A stretch of 59,413 nt of DNA from Fragilaria crotonensis (Eukaryota; Bacillariophyta; Fragilariophyceae; Fragilariales; Fragilariaceae): assembly GCA_022925895.1 (NCBI GenBank), contig JAKSYS010000379.1, forward strand, positions 1-59,413. Reading direction: 5' to 3'. Of this stretch, positions 19,905-32,689 are shown piece after piece. The translations under genes and the position numbers were made by a program. The notes below the pieces were generated by a model, which saw only the letters and a list, made by a program, of their open reading frames with translations, had not been told where the DNA came from and did not search any database. Positions within the stretch are counted from its first letter, which is position 1. Each line of letters opens with the position of its first letter.

Positions 19905-21174
19905 AGGTGGTGTGTATACAGCAAAAATTTTCCGAACTTGGATCCAAGTTTCCAAGTTTCCAACGGAATCTCACTTCCAAAAACCAAAATAGATTCCCTA
20001 ATTCGTGACTTAACTTGGATTTCCGAGTTAGTAAGACTCAACTTTGATCCACTTGGAGATCCAAGTTGCCCACATTTTTTTAGCCAAGTTTGGTTATCCA
20101 AGTTTCGCATGCGCTCAATTTGCGCGCGTTTCCCTTGCTACGATGCACTAAAATGGAGTGCACTCATCGTTCATCATTGTTGTGCACCACTTTAATGATG
20201 AGCAATAAGGCTACCAGAGGGTGCTCATCAGCCACTTAATGATCCCCTAGTCCTATTTTAGCTGTTTAGTCTAAGATAGTAGTGCAAGCCATTGCTTCAA
20301 GCATCGCATTTCCATTTTCATTCTTGCACTTGCTTTTAATCCAGCTCTCATTCCTCTTGTTTCGAGCTCTCGCTTGCTTTTATTTGCTGTCGTTTGTTCT
20401 TCTCGTTCCTGCCCTTCCACTCACACTCGCTCCGTTTGCTGCTCGCTCTCATTTGTTTGCTCTTGCTCGTTGCTGCTCTTGCCTTGCACTCTCATTCTTG
20501 ATCGCTCGCGCTCGTTCTCGCTCTTGCTCTACAATTTGTTTGCTCTCGTTTGTGCTTACGTTTGTGCTCTCGTTCATGCTCTTGAACTTGCTCTCATTTC
20601 GCTTTCGCAGTCTTGCACTATCACACTCATTCTTGCTGTCGTTGTTCCACTCGTTTCTTCGTTTCCTGCTCGCTCGTCGTTGCTCTCGTTGCGTTTGCTG
20701 GTGCTCTCGCTCGTTTTCGTCTGCTCTCCTTGTTCCTGTTGCTCTCCTTGCACTCTCATTTTGTTCGCACTCATTCCGCTATTTTTCATTTTTGCCTCCT
20801 TGATGAGACTCAGGCATATCGGTTGAAGATTGCTTGACTGCTGTCGGTCGCAGTCATGATGTAGTGATAGAGAGTTAGTAACAAGTCCATGGTCCTGCAT
20901 GGAGTATGCAGTATGTGCATGATGCATGATGCGTGACGCCTTACGAATCTTCACTCAAAAACATTTGTCTACTGGTAGTAGAATGCTACTCACGTTCGTC
21001 TTCTTCAAAAGAAAACTTGGGAGTTTCCGACTTGGATTCAAAGTTTTCAATTGTGCTGTATACATGCCAGTGGACCAGGACGAAATTTAACATTCAAATT
21101 CATTCCTAAGATTCCGTTGGGAACTTGGAAACTTGGATCCAAGTTTGTATTTTTTTTGCTGTATACACACCGCC
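19905..21174. mobile_element. Non-autonomous TIR element with TA target duplication (1,270 bp)
   Basis: The left end (19905-19968) and right end (21111-21174) are imperfect inverted repeats of about 64 bp, each containing GGTGTGTATACAGCAAAAA and AACTTGGATCCAAGTTTCCA. TA flanks both ends (19903-19904 and 21175-21176), the target duplication of Tc1/mariner-type elements. It encodes no transposase. The left subterminal 200 bp resembles that of the elements at 34585 and 36460-36640. The right end lies 87 bp upstream of the CASP start codon, so it may alter that promoter. Confidence 0.8.
20330..20800 (+). repeat. Degenerate CTCGTT/CTTGCT minisatellite
   Basis: About 470 bp of low-complexity sequence made of permuted CTC, GTT, CTT and GCT triplets (for example TTGCTCTCGTTTGTGCT), inside the TA-flanked element. 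It reads as long leucine/serine/cysteine-rich open frames in several phases. I regard these as artefacts of the repeat, not genes. Confidence 0.85.
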
Positions 21175-21261
21175 TAAGGCTACCTGGTACCAGTATGCCT
21201 TACTTATGTACGAGTACATGTGCAGTGCACAAACAACGTTCAGAATTTCGCTGAACAGAAA

Positions 21262-23545
21262 ATGATGATGCGGTCTTCTTCGCTTTCCGCACCGGCAGCC
21301 GCTGAGCTGCAAGATGCTGCACTTCTTCAGTCATTACAGATAGCGTCTCAAGCATGGGTCGCCTTCGACTGGGATGGAAAGATGGCGCAGTTGGAGAAAG
21401 CTTCAGCTGTCACTCGGGAGCAAAAAGACTTGTCCCTTGCTGCTCGCAAGCTTCTCGCGGAGACAACAAAGACGTTTAAGAAGTCAGTCAAGTCGATGGA
21501 GCAGGCATCCGCATCCCTTAAATCGAAAGCACCTGATGCAGACAATCTCGCTGTCAAGGCGATGGACAGTTTGGCAAAGGACTGCCGCCAGACTATCAAA
21601 TCATATCAGGAAGAAATCGATAATCTTACACGTCGTTGTAAGGCTTCTGAAAACGCGTTTTTATCCGTGCATACTTCAATTATGGAAGTTCCTGATCCAG
21701 TGGCATTGATGAGCGCAGCCATGGACCAGATCCGCAACCAACAAGGTCAGATCGCTCAGCTTCTTCGAACTGTGGAGCACGTAAATAGGGAAATGAACAA
21801 CATGGAGGCTAATACCCCGACTCTCGGCTCCGTCCATGTCGAGGGACGATAGGAAGAGCTGCTTCAGCTTCGCCGAGAAGTCGCTGAATATGAAGTTGAG
21901 TTTCGTGGCCTAAAGAACCAAGACATTACTATTCGCAAGCTCGAAGCCAAGATTGCGGAGCTTGAAGAAAAGCACAAGAACCTTAGCGCAAGAACTCGAA
22001 AAAGCGCACGCTGAACTTGCCGAAACTGAAGGCCGACGTGCTGCCGAGGCTCTGGAACGTGAGGCCGCCATGGAACGTCGAGTGCAGACGCTGGAACTCC
22101 AGCTCAAGGCTGAACGAGCTGGTCGTAAGCCACACAGACTCACTTGTTGGAAGCCGATGAGGGTGCTGGAGAACGTGAGGCAGCTTGGGAAGCTCAGCGA
22201 CGAATTTTAGTCGACGACGCAGAGCGCCTCCGAGACGCTTCACGAGTCGAATCGCGAACGTGATGAACTACGTCTCAAGGTCGCCGCCACTCAGGGCGGA
22301 TCTGGCGGTAAGTCAGCCCCTCCATCAGGAGCATTGGCTGTAGCTGACATCCTTCTCGAACGCAAAGCATACGAGGCAGAAGTTAGTGAGCTATCGCATA
22401 CTGCAAATGCGCTTCGTGAAGAGCTTCGTTTGAAGGAAGAAGCCTCTCAAGATGAAAGGCGCACTCTCCAGGCTTCTATTGATCGCTTGGAACGCGAGCG
22501 AAGCACCCTCGTCGCACAACTTGGATCATTGCAGACGCAGTTGTCCGCGGCTCCTTCTCAAAAGTATGTTGACAGCATTCAACGAGAATTGCGCATTCTC
22601 AAGCGCTTGGAATACAATGCTGAGGACGGAGAACGCGATCCTGAGTTTACTGGAGATGGTGACGAACAAGACTTTGAGGCTGTATTGGTATCGAAGTTGA
22701 AGCGAGTAGAATCAGAGCTTGTTCGGGAACGAAATCTCAAAGTCGAAATTTCTCGCGAATGCGATCAACTCAAACGAGAGTTGATAGAAGCTGACAAGGC
22801 TAGAGCTGAAGCTGAAGGGGTTGTTGCCAGTTTGGAAAAAGATCTTCACCTCGCTTTAGATGCATCGGCTAATTCACCAATTCACTTGACTAAAAGGATC
22901 ACTGCAAGCGCAGCTAAGACTGGAGAAGGCGCTGTTGTCCTTCAGGAAATCCTTGAACCAGGGTCTCCTCGTCTCATGACGCCTGCCTCCTACAGCGCTT
23001 CTGAGAAGGCCAACGATGATCACTCGGTGGCCACGATTGTGATGGCCCAACGCGATCGATTGAGGGTGAGATGCGATACATTGGAAGCTGAAAGGGATAG
23101 TTTCAAGCGAGAGCTGCAGGCACAAGTCCAAGCTTCAGAATCGCTGAAGATCGACAACACCAAGCTGTACGAAAAGGTACGCTATTTACAGACGTACCAG
23201 ACCCGTCTGGGAGGGCCAGACCGTGATTTAGATCTGGAGGCCCTTGAACAACGCTACGAAGCCTCAGTAGATCCTTTCCGGCAATTCAATCGCACCGAAC
23301 GTCAGCGTAAGATGAAAGAAATGTCTCCTATGGAACGCATTGTCTTCGTCGTCGCCAAGACCGCCCTTGGAACCAAGGAGATGCGAACTGCTCTTTTTGT
23401 TTACGTGTGCGCAATGCATTTGTTGGTATTCTTCACTACGTACAGTGGATCCCACGGAGAATGCGACGATAGCCACCACGAAATGTTGGCGCACTTGGCT
23501 CCCGACCAACATGAGAAAATCGCTGCTGCCATGTCGGGCGCGTAA
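21262..23545 (+). CDS. CASP: CASP, Golgi coiled-coil membrane protein (frame breaks in the middle)
   Basis: The product matches CASP, a tail-anchored Golgi protein of intra-Golgi traffic (the CUX1-related golgin). The N-terminus has YQEEIDNLTRRCKASENAFL, a hallmark of the family, followed by a long coiled coil (QLRREVAEYEVEFRGLKNQD, ERKAYEAEVSELSHTANALR). The C-terminal block has IVMAQRDRLRVRCDTLEAER, DNTKLYEKVRYLQTY and a final transmembrane helix (TALFVYVCAMHLLVFFTTY) with a short tail. I start at the ATG at 21262, first of MMM. An in-frame TAG occurs at 21850-21852, and frame shifts at about 21985, 22120 and 22250; the last 403 codons are intact. With 84 bases between the TIR element's TA duplication and the ATG, the promoter must lie in or beyond that element. 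Confidence 0.9.
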
Positions 23546-24583
23546 TATGGGCTGAACTCGTCTACCTCTCTACCTCGCTCAACTATTCCAATGCAACTGG
23601 CGGAAAAGATGGGCGATGTGCTGTTATGGTCTTCGTCTATCTCTCAGCTGCTCCAATGCCAGGCATCGAACTTGAGTCTACATCAATACCACCATACTAC
23701 TTCTATTAATTTCTTCGACTACTACATTTTGTTCCAATATATTCTGCATTGTGGGCCTACAAAAGTAGGCCCACAATGCCCACTACCATAGTGCAGGAGA
23801 TGTTGAGCCGAGTCTCTTGATGTCGATAAAAATGGTGTATACTGTATACCTGGTTCCGGTAGTCGTACCTCGTACGATACTAAATACGTAGTACTTCAGT
23901 ACCTTCAAAATACTACTACTGGTAGAGTGGAAATTCCTTACGAGTACAACCGTGCAAGCGATGCATACTCTTGTTCAGTACTGGCACTGTGGTTTATATA
24001 CAGTTGAATCCTTTGAGGACATACGACATACGACATTGTTCATATTTCATATTCCATAGCAATGTCATTGTAGTAGTCGAAGTATGTAGGCATACAGTAA
24101 AATGACTGTCCAGTACCTCTACATGTTGCTGGCCCCCGCAACTGCTTTACAAGTACAACAGTAGACCTACTGTACCTGCTATGTTGAACGAGAGCACAGA
24201 AATGAAGTCAGATTTGAGATATTGGACACGTGCGACTGTGCGTGGAAAGGTGAAACTGTGCTGTTGCGGGTGTGACATGACGACATGACACGACGAACCA
24301 ATTTTACCACCGAAGTATCGGATTAGTCAGCGACTGTCAAGAGAGGAATAGGAGCGACGGTATTGGCTATTGACAACTACATCATCTGACGTTAACAGTG
24401 ACCGCGCGATCTTACATTAGTAGGCATCCAGACTTGACTTTTGAGTCCACGAAAAGGGAACTGTTGTCTCCGCTCGTCAGCGTCACCGTTGCAAGTACGC
24501 CAGGTCAGCAAGCATCCAAAGGACAGTCAAGGTTCCTGAACGCCTCAATATCTCACGACTTTGACCCAGCGAAACATTGAACG
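23546..24583. other. Intergenic between CASP and the ABC transporter
   Basis: No supported gene. A short inverted repeat (GTGGGCCTAC...GTAGGCCCAC, 23751-23775) could fold as a hairpin shortly after CASP. The remainder is GTAC-rich DNA with the presumed ABC transporter promoter at its right end. Confidence 0.45.
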
Positions 24584-27500
24584 ATGATCAAAACTGGTGG
24601 CAACAGTCGTGGCGGATCGTCACAATTCGTCCCTTCCCTTGGCTTTTTAGCGCTGCTGGTGGCACATATTGTTCTACCCTTTGCATCGCCATTTGCCGTT
24701 GGCACCTATGCCAGCACCACATCCGCGACAACAAATTTGGGCACATCCTCTGCTCTCCACCACCTCCGTCCTCCAGGCATTGGAGCGTCTTCTGGGTTGG
24801 CAGCGACATCAACCGCAGAGGAGATTCAGTCATCCAGACAGCGAAAACCCCTCCTCACGAAAGTACTGACGTACCTGAATCGGGCTGGTTCGCCGAATGC
24901 CTCCATTGCATGGAAAAGTGGCGAGTACAATGCTACATTAGTTTCGAAGTTGCTCTTCAGTTACGCCTCCCCTCTGGTGGACCTGGCGTCGGTACGGGAG
25001 CTTGAGGAATCCGATGCTTTCGCAATACCCAAGTCGCACAAGATGGGATCCGCCGTTCCTCAGCTTAGTGACATGTACCACAAATGCAGAACCAAGGCCC
25101 GGAGGACAATTGAACAAGATCGTGCAAAGGGCGGTGACGATGAGGCTGTGGCGTCTGAGTCGGGAACGCTGTTACAGGCCTTGATTTTGCACCAACGTCG
25201 GACGCTTATAGTGACGGGGATCTTACGATTGGCCAACACTGCGATTCAGGCATTTCCGGCACTCCTGATCGCTCGATTGCTTCGTCTTGTCGAGTCAGGA
25301 GATCGAGATCCTGTCAGAAAGTCACTTCTAGCCGTGGTTGCGCTCGTTGGCGTCCTGTCGGTGAAAATGATTATTGAGAATCAATACTTTCACAGGGTTG
25401 TTGACATGGCAACTCAAGTACGGGGTTCTTTGGGGGGCCTCATCTTCGACAAGAGCCTTCGACTCCCAACTGGAGGCGAGGGAGGGAAGGAGTCGAGGGA
25501 TAGCAAGACAAGTTTAGGCGATGGAGGCGTCTTGAATTTAATGCAATCCGATGCGTCAGTCCTCGAATCCACCGCCATGCAATTGCACACGATCTGGGAC
25601 GGTCCTTTGCAGATTATCATGTACACTTCGTTACTCTTTCGATACCTTGGTCCATCAGTGCTTTGGGGAATCGGTGTCTTACTTTTGGTGATTCCTTTAA
25701 ACAGTACAACATTGCGAATTCTGAATAGCATGCGACGTTTCGAGAATGAAGCCAAAGATGCTAGAACAAAACGAACGACTGAAGCTATCTCCAACATGAA
25801 ACTTCAAACTACAGGGATGGGAAAACTCGTTTGCTGATGATATAAACAGGTATCGTCGCGAGGAACTGGTTCGTCGCTCGTCAAGAGGTGTCATTCGAGC
25901 GCTGAACCAAGCCATATCGAATGCAGTTCCTGCGTTGGTGCTTGTGGTGACACTTATGGCTTATGCGAAGTCTGAAGACCGATTGTCGCAAGCACCATTT
26001 TACGGCTATATCCTTGTTCAATCAGTTGCGATTCCGTAAGTTACCGCTGGGCAATTGTGCCTCTGTCCTCCAGAAAATCTTTGCTCACAACCCCTCCCCA
26101 GCCCTTTTCTTTTACCTGATGCTCATCGATTCCCTAGCCAGCGGGAAGAGTTCCCTTCGTAGAATTTCGTCATACCTTGCCGCGGAAGAAATCACGCCCT
26201 ATGTGCAATCCCTGGAGTCGGTCGATGGTGGCGGTGCCATCGCGATGAAGAACGGGAACTTCCTTTGGTCATCAGCAAACCCCGCCGTAGACGGACAATC
26301 AGGACATGGGGCCGCCCCTGCTCTTTGTGGTGTTGACATATCAATTAATCCAGGAGAAATCGTTGCCGTCGTCGGGTCTGTTGGTTCAGGGAAGACAGCC
26401 CTCATCAAGGGTCTCCTGGGCGAGCTATCTCCAGTTCCCTCAGCAGTCATCGACCCGTCGATGAAGTCAAAAGCAGAGACGCTGGGTATCTTGGAAAAGC
26501 CGATCGTTATCGCACAAGGCGGAATAGCTTATTGCTCGCAAGAAGCCTGGTTGCCAAAGGGGACACTCAGAGATGCTGTCGTCTTCGGACGAGAATTCGA
26601 CGAGGCGCGATATCGGGCTGCGTTGACAGACGCAGGCCTGGATGAAGATATCGATGGGAGCATCAACGGAATGAATTCTAAGGAAGCTGCTTCTCGGGGT
26701 GTTTTGAGTCACGATACCGATGTTGGCGAAGGCGGCTCGAATCTCAGTGGAGGTCAGCGGGCGAGGGTTGCATTGGCTCGGGCCCTTTATTCTGGCGACG
26801 ATGCTAAAGTATACTTACTTGATGATCCGCTTGCTGCACTTGATGCCGCTGTCGGATCGACCGTGTTCGAGCGACTAACCAAGCGACTTCGGAGGTCAAA
26901 ATCAGCGACGCTGCTCGTCACAAACGACCCCAACATCCCGCGGCGCTGCGATCGTGTCGCACTGATGGGGAAGTACAATCCAGCATCTCCTTCATGCTCA
27001 ACAGTGATCGACATTGGTACATACGACGAATTATTAGCTAGAGGGCACGATCTCCGGAGCTTATCATCCCCGGAAGTGCCGTCAAGGGCTCTCGACGAGG
27101 ATACATTCCATGACTTGTCACACGACGCCGAAGTGATTCCGCTGAAAGTGTCTAATGCAACGTACGGATACAATCAGGCATTAGGAGAATTCGATAACAG
27201 TACGACGCTTACGCAGCATGCTGATCCAGACTGTGTTGAGTGCATGAGGGGTCTGGAGAATTATATTCCTGACAAAATTATCCCGATGACTCCGGACGTG
27301 GAGGATGAAGAATATCCAATTCTTAATTCAGTATTGGCAAACCACGAAAAAAGTGGTGCGGAAGAAAACCAAGTCACTGCGATTCCAACGGTTGCGGGTT
27401 CTTCGTCCGACCGGCGTACTACTGGTCTCGTCTCCGCGGACGATTTGATGTCCAAAGGAGCTGTTCCACTCTCTGCTTACACGACATACTTGAAATCAGT

Positions 27501-29375
27501 CAGGAACCCGCTTCTCCTTGCCGCCATGATTTTTTCCTTCGTTACGTCAAATGGAGCCCAGTTCTTTCAACAGTATATTGTCGCCAAGTGGACTGAGCTT
27601 GGGAGAGGTGATGCCCTGGCCACGGCCCTGGGTGGACAGTACCTTAGTTCTCTCGTGAAGGCCGCTGGCATCGTGTCCGTTTTTCTGTGGTTTCGGAGTT
27701 TCTTTACCATGCGCGTTGGGATTGAAGCCTCTGACTTTCTACACAACAAAATGTTGACCTCAGTCTTTAAGGCCCCGATGTCGTTCTTCGACTCCACACC
27801 ATCAGGGCAGCTACTGTCTAGGTTCGGGAAGGAAATGGAAATCATCGACAGTGCTGTCCCCTGATGGAATTGGATCTGTTTTGTTTTGCTTCTTGCAAAT
27901 CGGCATGTCTACAGCAGCCCTTGCCGGAGTGATCACTCCAGCGATGCTCCTTCCCTCACTGTAGTCGGGATCTTTTACAGTAACACGATGGGCCGCTTTC
28001 GACCTGCAGCTCGTGACTTGAAGCGAAGCGAGTCGCGTACGCGCTCCCAGTTTACACTCATTTTGGTGAGGCATTAAGGGGCAAAGAGACCATCCGATCG
28101 ATGCCTGGTGCAAGCAGAATTTGGTCGTCGCAACATCAGGGATTGACCGACCAGAACCTTTCAGTTTACTACCCGCAAAGGCACTTGATAGATGGCTCTC
28201 AATTCGACTCGAATCTCTCGGAAATGTTATCGTCTTCGTGGCTGCCGTTGTTTCGGTTTCCTAACGCGAGCAGGAAAGTTGAAGGCTGGCTCTGCCGGGT
28301 GGGGTTTGACACAAGCTATGGCAATCACGGGTCTACTTACATGGGCTGTTCGAACCTTGACCGATTTAGAGACTCACATGATGAGCATGATGAGAGTGCA
28401 AGAACTGACTGATCTTGACTCAGTGCACGTGGATGGCGCAGTCGACGGAGCCAAGGGACTAAAGATGCCGAAAGAGAAACAAGACGCCGGCGAGGCACTC
28501 TTGTCGCTGTACTCAGGTCCACCGAGAACCGCTGTTGCCCCAGCTTCAAGCACTGCACTTGTAACATCTGGATGGCCGTGGAAAGGCAACATCGAGTTCA
28601 ATCAAGTGTCGATGAGATACAACGAAATTTCCCGCTCGTATTGAAGAACGTTACGATCACAGTTCCGCCAGGAGCACTCTGGCATAGTGGGCCGAACTGG
28701 AAGCGGCAAAGCAGTCTCCTCCTCGCTCTTTTCCGACTCTTCGAACTAGAAGCAGGAGGTTCCATAAAGATTGATGGCATAGACATACGATCAGTGCCCC
28801 TCCACACTCTTCGCGCATCTTTATCTATCATACCGCAGGATCCGGTTCTTTTCACAGGAACACTTTTGTACAATCTCGACGCAACACGAACGGCAAGCCA
28901 GGAGGACGCTTGGGCTGCACTGGAAGCTGCGTCACCTGATTTAGCTATGCAATTCAGAGCTGCTGGAAGTGGTCTGGATACTTATATAAGTGAAGGGGGC
29001 AAAAACCTTTCAAGCGGACAGCGACAGCTCATTTGCCTTGCCCGTGCTTTGTTACGAAAAAGCAAGATTCTTGTCATGGACGAAGCTACGTCCAGTGTTG
29101 ATTCACGAACCGATGCCAATGTGCAAGAAACGATTCGCAGAGAGTTCGTTAACAAGGGCGTGACAGTCCTCACCGTCGCCCATAGGCTAGACACAGTACT
29201 TGGGTACGATAAAATTGCTGTTCTCGGCGCTGGGGACCTTGTTGAATACGGCTCGCCAAGCGATCTCTTGGAGAAAAGAAATGGTGAGTTCAGTCGGCTG
29301 GTAATGCAAGATCGCCGAAACAAGAAAAGTGGAGCGAAGAAAGCTGAAGAAATCCCTGCGTCTGCCAGAGTGTGA
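24584..29375 (+). CDS. ABCC (MRP-type) full-length ABC transporter, with a frame-break cluster
   Basis: This is an ATP-driven membrane exporter of the multidrug-resistance-associated type, arranged TMD1-NBD1-TMD2-NBD2. TMD1 spans about 25150-26160 (TLIVTGILRLANTAIQAFPA, FDKSLRLP). NBD1 has Walker A GSVGSGKT, signature LSGGQRARVALARAL and Walker B VYLLDDPLAALD. TMD2 starts at about 27520. NBD2 has LSSGQRQLICLARALL, ILVMDEATSSVD and the VAHRLDT switch; its Walker A GRTGSGK is readable only in another frame near 28700. A 66-bp intron (26036-26101, GTAAGT...CCCCAG) is open in frame and easily missed. Frame changes occur near 25820 and 25970 and then about seven times between 27855 and 28710. Substrates may be glutathione or glucuronide conjugates or organic anions, as in relatives. 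Location is the plasma membrane or vacuole. Confidence 0.93.
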
Positions 29376-31258
29376 GCGTGCTTCTTGAGTCAAGCGATGG
29401 CATTCCTCGGCACCTCAATCCGTTCGTGGAAATGTGCACGGTGCGTAAGTGATGCCGTCGTTAATGGTGTGTTGTATGCTATCTACTCGGAGTTGTTTGA
29501 AACTGCATGTACTGTAGGATATCTTGTTGATGGATTGGCGCACAACTCTACTATCCCGTGTATCGGCATCAGTAACACGGAGTAGGTTGTGATGGCTACT
29601 ATTCCTGTTCAGAATAAGTTATCTAATGGAGCGTATCAGAATAAGGCTTGTAAACACGACGATTACGACTTACTTCTATTGTAGTTAGTAGTTAGATCCC
29701 GCTATGTCTTCCACGAAGGGGTTAGTCCGTTGTTTTACGGCTACTAGAATCGGTCTCTATAGACACCTCCGCGACGCCATGACAGACCCATCGTGTTGGC
29801 GGGTCGGAGCGACAGGTTTGTCTCAGCTAATATAGTGACGAGAACATCACAAGCGGTTCAGTCAATTCAGGATTTCTGCGGGACCGCACTTTTTAGTTGG
29901 CGCGCAGAACGAGACTCAAAACGATCCGAAACAAAATTCTCCATCCTCCAGAAGCGTATGCGCGTTGTATGCATACAGATAACGTTTGAACTGCTGATCA
30001 GTGTGCCGGGATGTGGGATGTACTGTCATCATTGATGAAGTGTATAGATGTTTCATTTTCTTAAAAGTACGTTATCAACTGTTGATACGACGTGTGCATC
30101 ATGACATGAAAACAGGAAGGGTTAATTATTTAAGTAACCGCTTTCCAAATTTCTTAGCCTGGCTACTCGCTAGTACTGTTAATTCTTGCTTTTATAAGAT
30201 GCACATATATATGTATACTCGATATATCCAAAGAATATTGGTACAAGCATAAACATAGTACCTGGACTAGTAAAATTATTCGTTGTGTCGGGACACTTCA
30301 TGCACAACTTCTAACGGCACCAAATTGTAGATCTCATAAAAGGCTTTCTTTTCAGCTACTCAAAGCCGCGATACAATATGTATTGATGGAGTTATGAGTG
30401 GTCTAATTTTATTTTTTGAGATTTTTTTAAACATAGTACCTGGACTTTCAGTCACTAGTGTGGCAAATTGAGTCCCTTTTGACAATGTCAAGTTGGAACA
30501 AGTTTTTTTTCACGTTACAAATATATCACAAGGGCCTATTCTACAATTCTGCCATCTTGAAATTTATGTATTCAGCAATAAATACACTCGGATTGGCATT
30601 GAGATGGACAGCAGTAAAATTTCGAAGTTCGTAATGAAACTCTTGCTTTGTATGCGATTAAATTAGTAGCATGCAATTTTTTGTATGAAACATATGGAAA
30701 GTGCCGTAGGATTAAAAAATTGCGACGTCGACGCACTTCAATGTTCAAAATTGACTTTGACCATGTTGATTTTGCAGTGGCCGTCAGAAATGCAAAAGTA
30801 AGTTATGTGACTGCAAATTTGACCGGACATTAGAATACCGGCATACTAACAAGTAATAACAGTGTCAAAGAAGCACTACTGTCGTTCTTTGCATCTGTTG
30901 ACATGATACAAAAATGTGCAATTAAATTACGAAGCAAAACTTTACATTCGCCAAAAAAATCCAAAATTTTAACTCGCCGCATCTTTTGAACTGTCCCACC
31001 TCACCACAAACAAGCTACAGTAACCCCATATGTTTGAGGGCATAGGACAATTCTCTAGTTACTCAAATGCACAATCTTCGTGCATGGATGTGATGAAATG
31101 AGTGGTTTTAAAATCCGTCCAGCTACTCTCGTAATTTTGGTCGTCCAGATACTATGTTTATGCTTGTACTGCTTCAGGTGTCATCAGTCATCAGTGATAT
31201 TGTCACAGAACACGCGAACGGCGCGACCAACTCCTCCAGGTCTCTCCTTCTCCTTGCC
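29376..31258. other. 1.9-kb AT-rich intergenic region, no gene recognised
   Basis: Short open frames only. A phrase AACATAGTACCTGGACT occurs twice (about 30252 and 30432), hinting at a decayed repeat. From about 30050 on the DNA is AT-rich and contains ATATATATG-type runs. Confidence 0.45.
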
Positions 31259-32689
31259 ATGATCAGAAAAGCACTGTGGTTCGCCTGGATTGTTGCTGCT
31301 GCCTCTGACAAAAAGGTGGTTTGTCCAGAGGATGCCAATGTGTTCGGATACGATTCCATTGACGCGCTGAATCAGGACATGAAGGCGATCTTCGAAACAG
31401 GAGAACATTTAGGCACAAGGTCGCACGTCTTTCGGCTCTGCCCACACACTATCTTCGATGGAAGCCAGCGATTGACTCCATTACTTAATAATTCACATTT
31501 TGTCTGTGGTATGACGGATCCTACTCACAAATGCACAATTTCTGGAGGAAAACATCAAATATACATTGCAGACTATCCAGGGTCGAGCATGGAATATATT
31601 TCTTCCGAGGGATCACTTTATCCGACAGTGAGGAATTTGGGTTGTTGCTCAGAGTCGCAGCGGCGTTGTTGCAGACTTCTTCGATTGCCAGTGTGGTGGT
31701 ACGTTGCCATTTATGTACATAGGACACCCCCCACTTGACACCCCACCGAACTCAACATACCCTTTTTCTTACAGGACGGCCATGGCGTGTCTGGAGTTCA
31801 TATTGTTTACGAAGCTTACGCTGAAAATACTGACGTAGGAGAAGCAGACGAAGAAGTTTTGTATCCAGATATCGCTGCGTTGTCACCGGAGGAGAACAAC
31901 GAGACGATTGACAATGTGTTTGCTCATCGTGAACTATCGACGATTGCAGATTCGGGAATGACAGTGCGCATCTACAATTCAACATTTATGGACATACACA
32001 CGTATGAATTTCAGGCAACTTATAACACTGGAAATCTGTACATGTTTAATGTATCGATGAAGAACATCCAAGCTGGCGTACTAAACAACATCATGACGGG
32101 GAATGCCACGATAGAGTCTTGCACCTTCGAAACGATTGACTCGGTTTCATTGATTCGAGCCGTCAGAAGTAGAATGATCGAGATTCGTGATACAAAGTTT
32201 TTAGACAATTCCGGTTCGGTAAGTTGTTGTGTGAGGCATGGATTGAGTAGAGAGTTAACATTCCTCTAATAACATTCGCGATAGGGAATGGTCACTGCCA
32301 TAAAATCCAACGTCACCATCTCAAACTGCCAATTCGTGAGAACCCGCGCACCACGAGGCGGAGAAGTTCTCGCCTTCGCCAGCAGTGTCGAACTTAATGA
32401 CTCCTGTATCATCGACTCCACAACCATGACACCAGTGTTTCGGAGTTCTACTTCACGTTTGTTGACTCACAATGTCTTCGGACAAGATATTGTTGGAGAT
32501 TTGTGCCCTGGGATATTGGTTGAGGACGAAGGCAGCTCGTGTTTCAGTGGGGGAAATTGCACAGGACAGTGCATTCTGCTAACTGGTTCGAAATGTGGGG
32601 AAGCGTCAGTGGCATCGTCGTTACTTACGCTTACAACGTGGGGTTTCCTTGCGGGTGCGACAGCCCTTGTATACCTGTTCTTCGAGTAG
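31259..32689 (+). CDS. Secreted, C-terminally anchored right-handed beta-helix protein
   Basis: A secreted or surface protein of a type expanded in diatoms. The start at 31259 gives the signal peptide MIRKALWFAWIVAAAS. The first exon has the cysteine-containing pattern VFRLCPHTIFD, LTPLLNNSHFVCG and CTISGGKHQIYI, followed after the introns by short beta-helix rungs (MTVRIYNSTFMDI, NATIESCTFETI, MIEIRDTKFLDNSG, VTISNCQFVRT). It ends in a hydrophobic helix (LLTLTTWGFLAGATALVYLFF) that could be a membrane anchor. Introns are 31699-31774 and 32219-32284, with GT-AG borders. A frame change in the first exon near 31610 (SMEYIS region) must be bridged. The fold is that of pectate-lyase-like proteins, but no catalytic residues are evident, so binding or cell-wall roles are as likely as enzyme activity. 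Confidence 0.75.

Noticed and set aside
20282-20837. Long overlapping open frames rich in Leu, Ser, Cys and Arg
   Set aside because: They arise from a degenerate CTCGTT/CTTGCT minisatellite that is open in several frames on the plus strand; there is no domain and the composition is repetitive.
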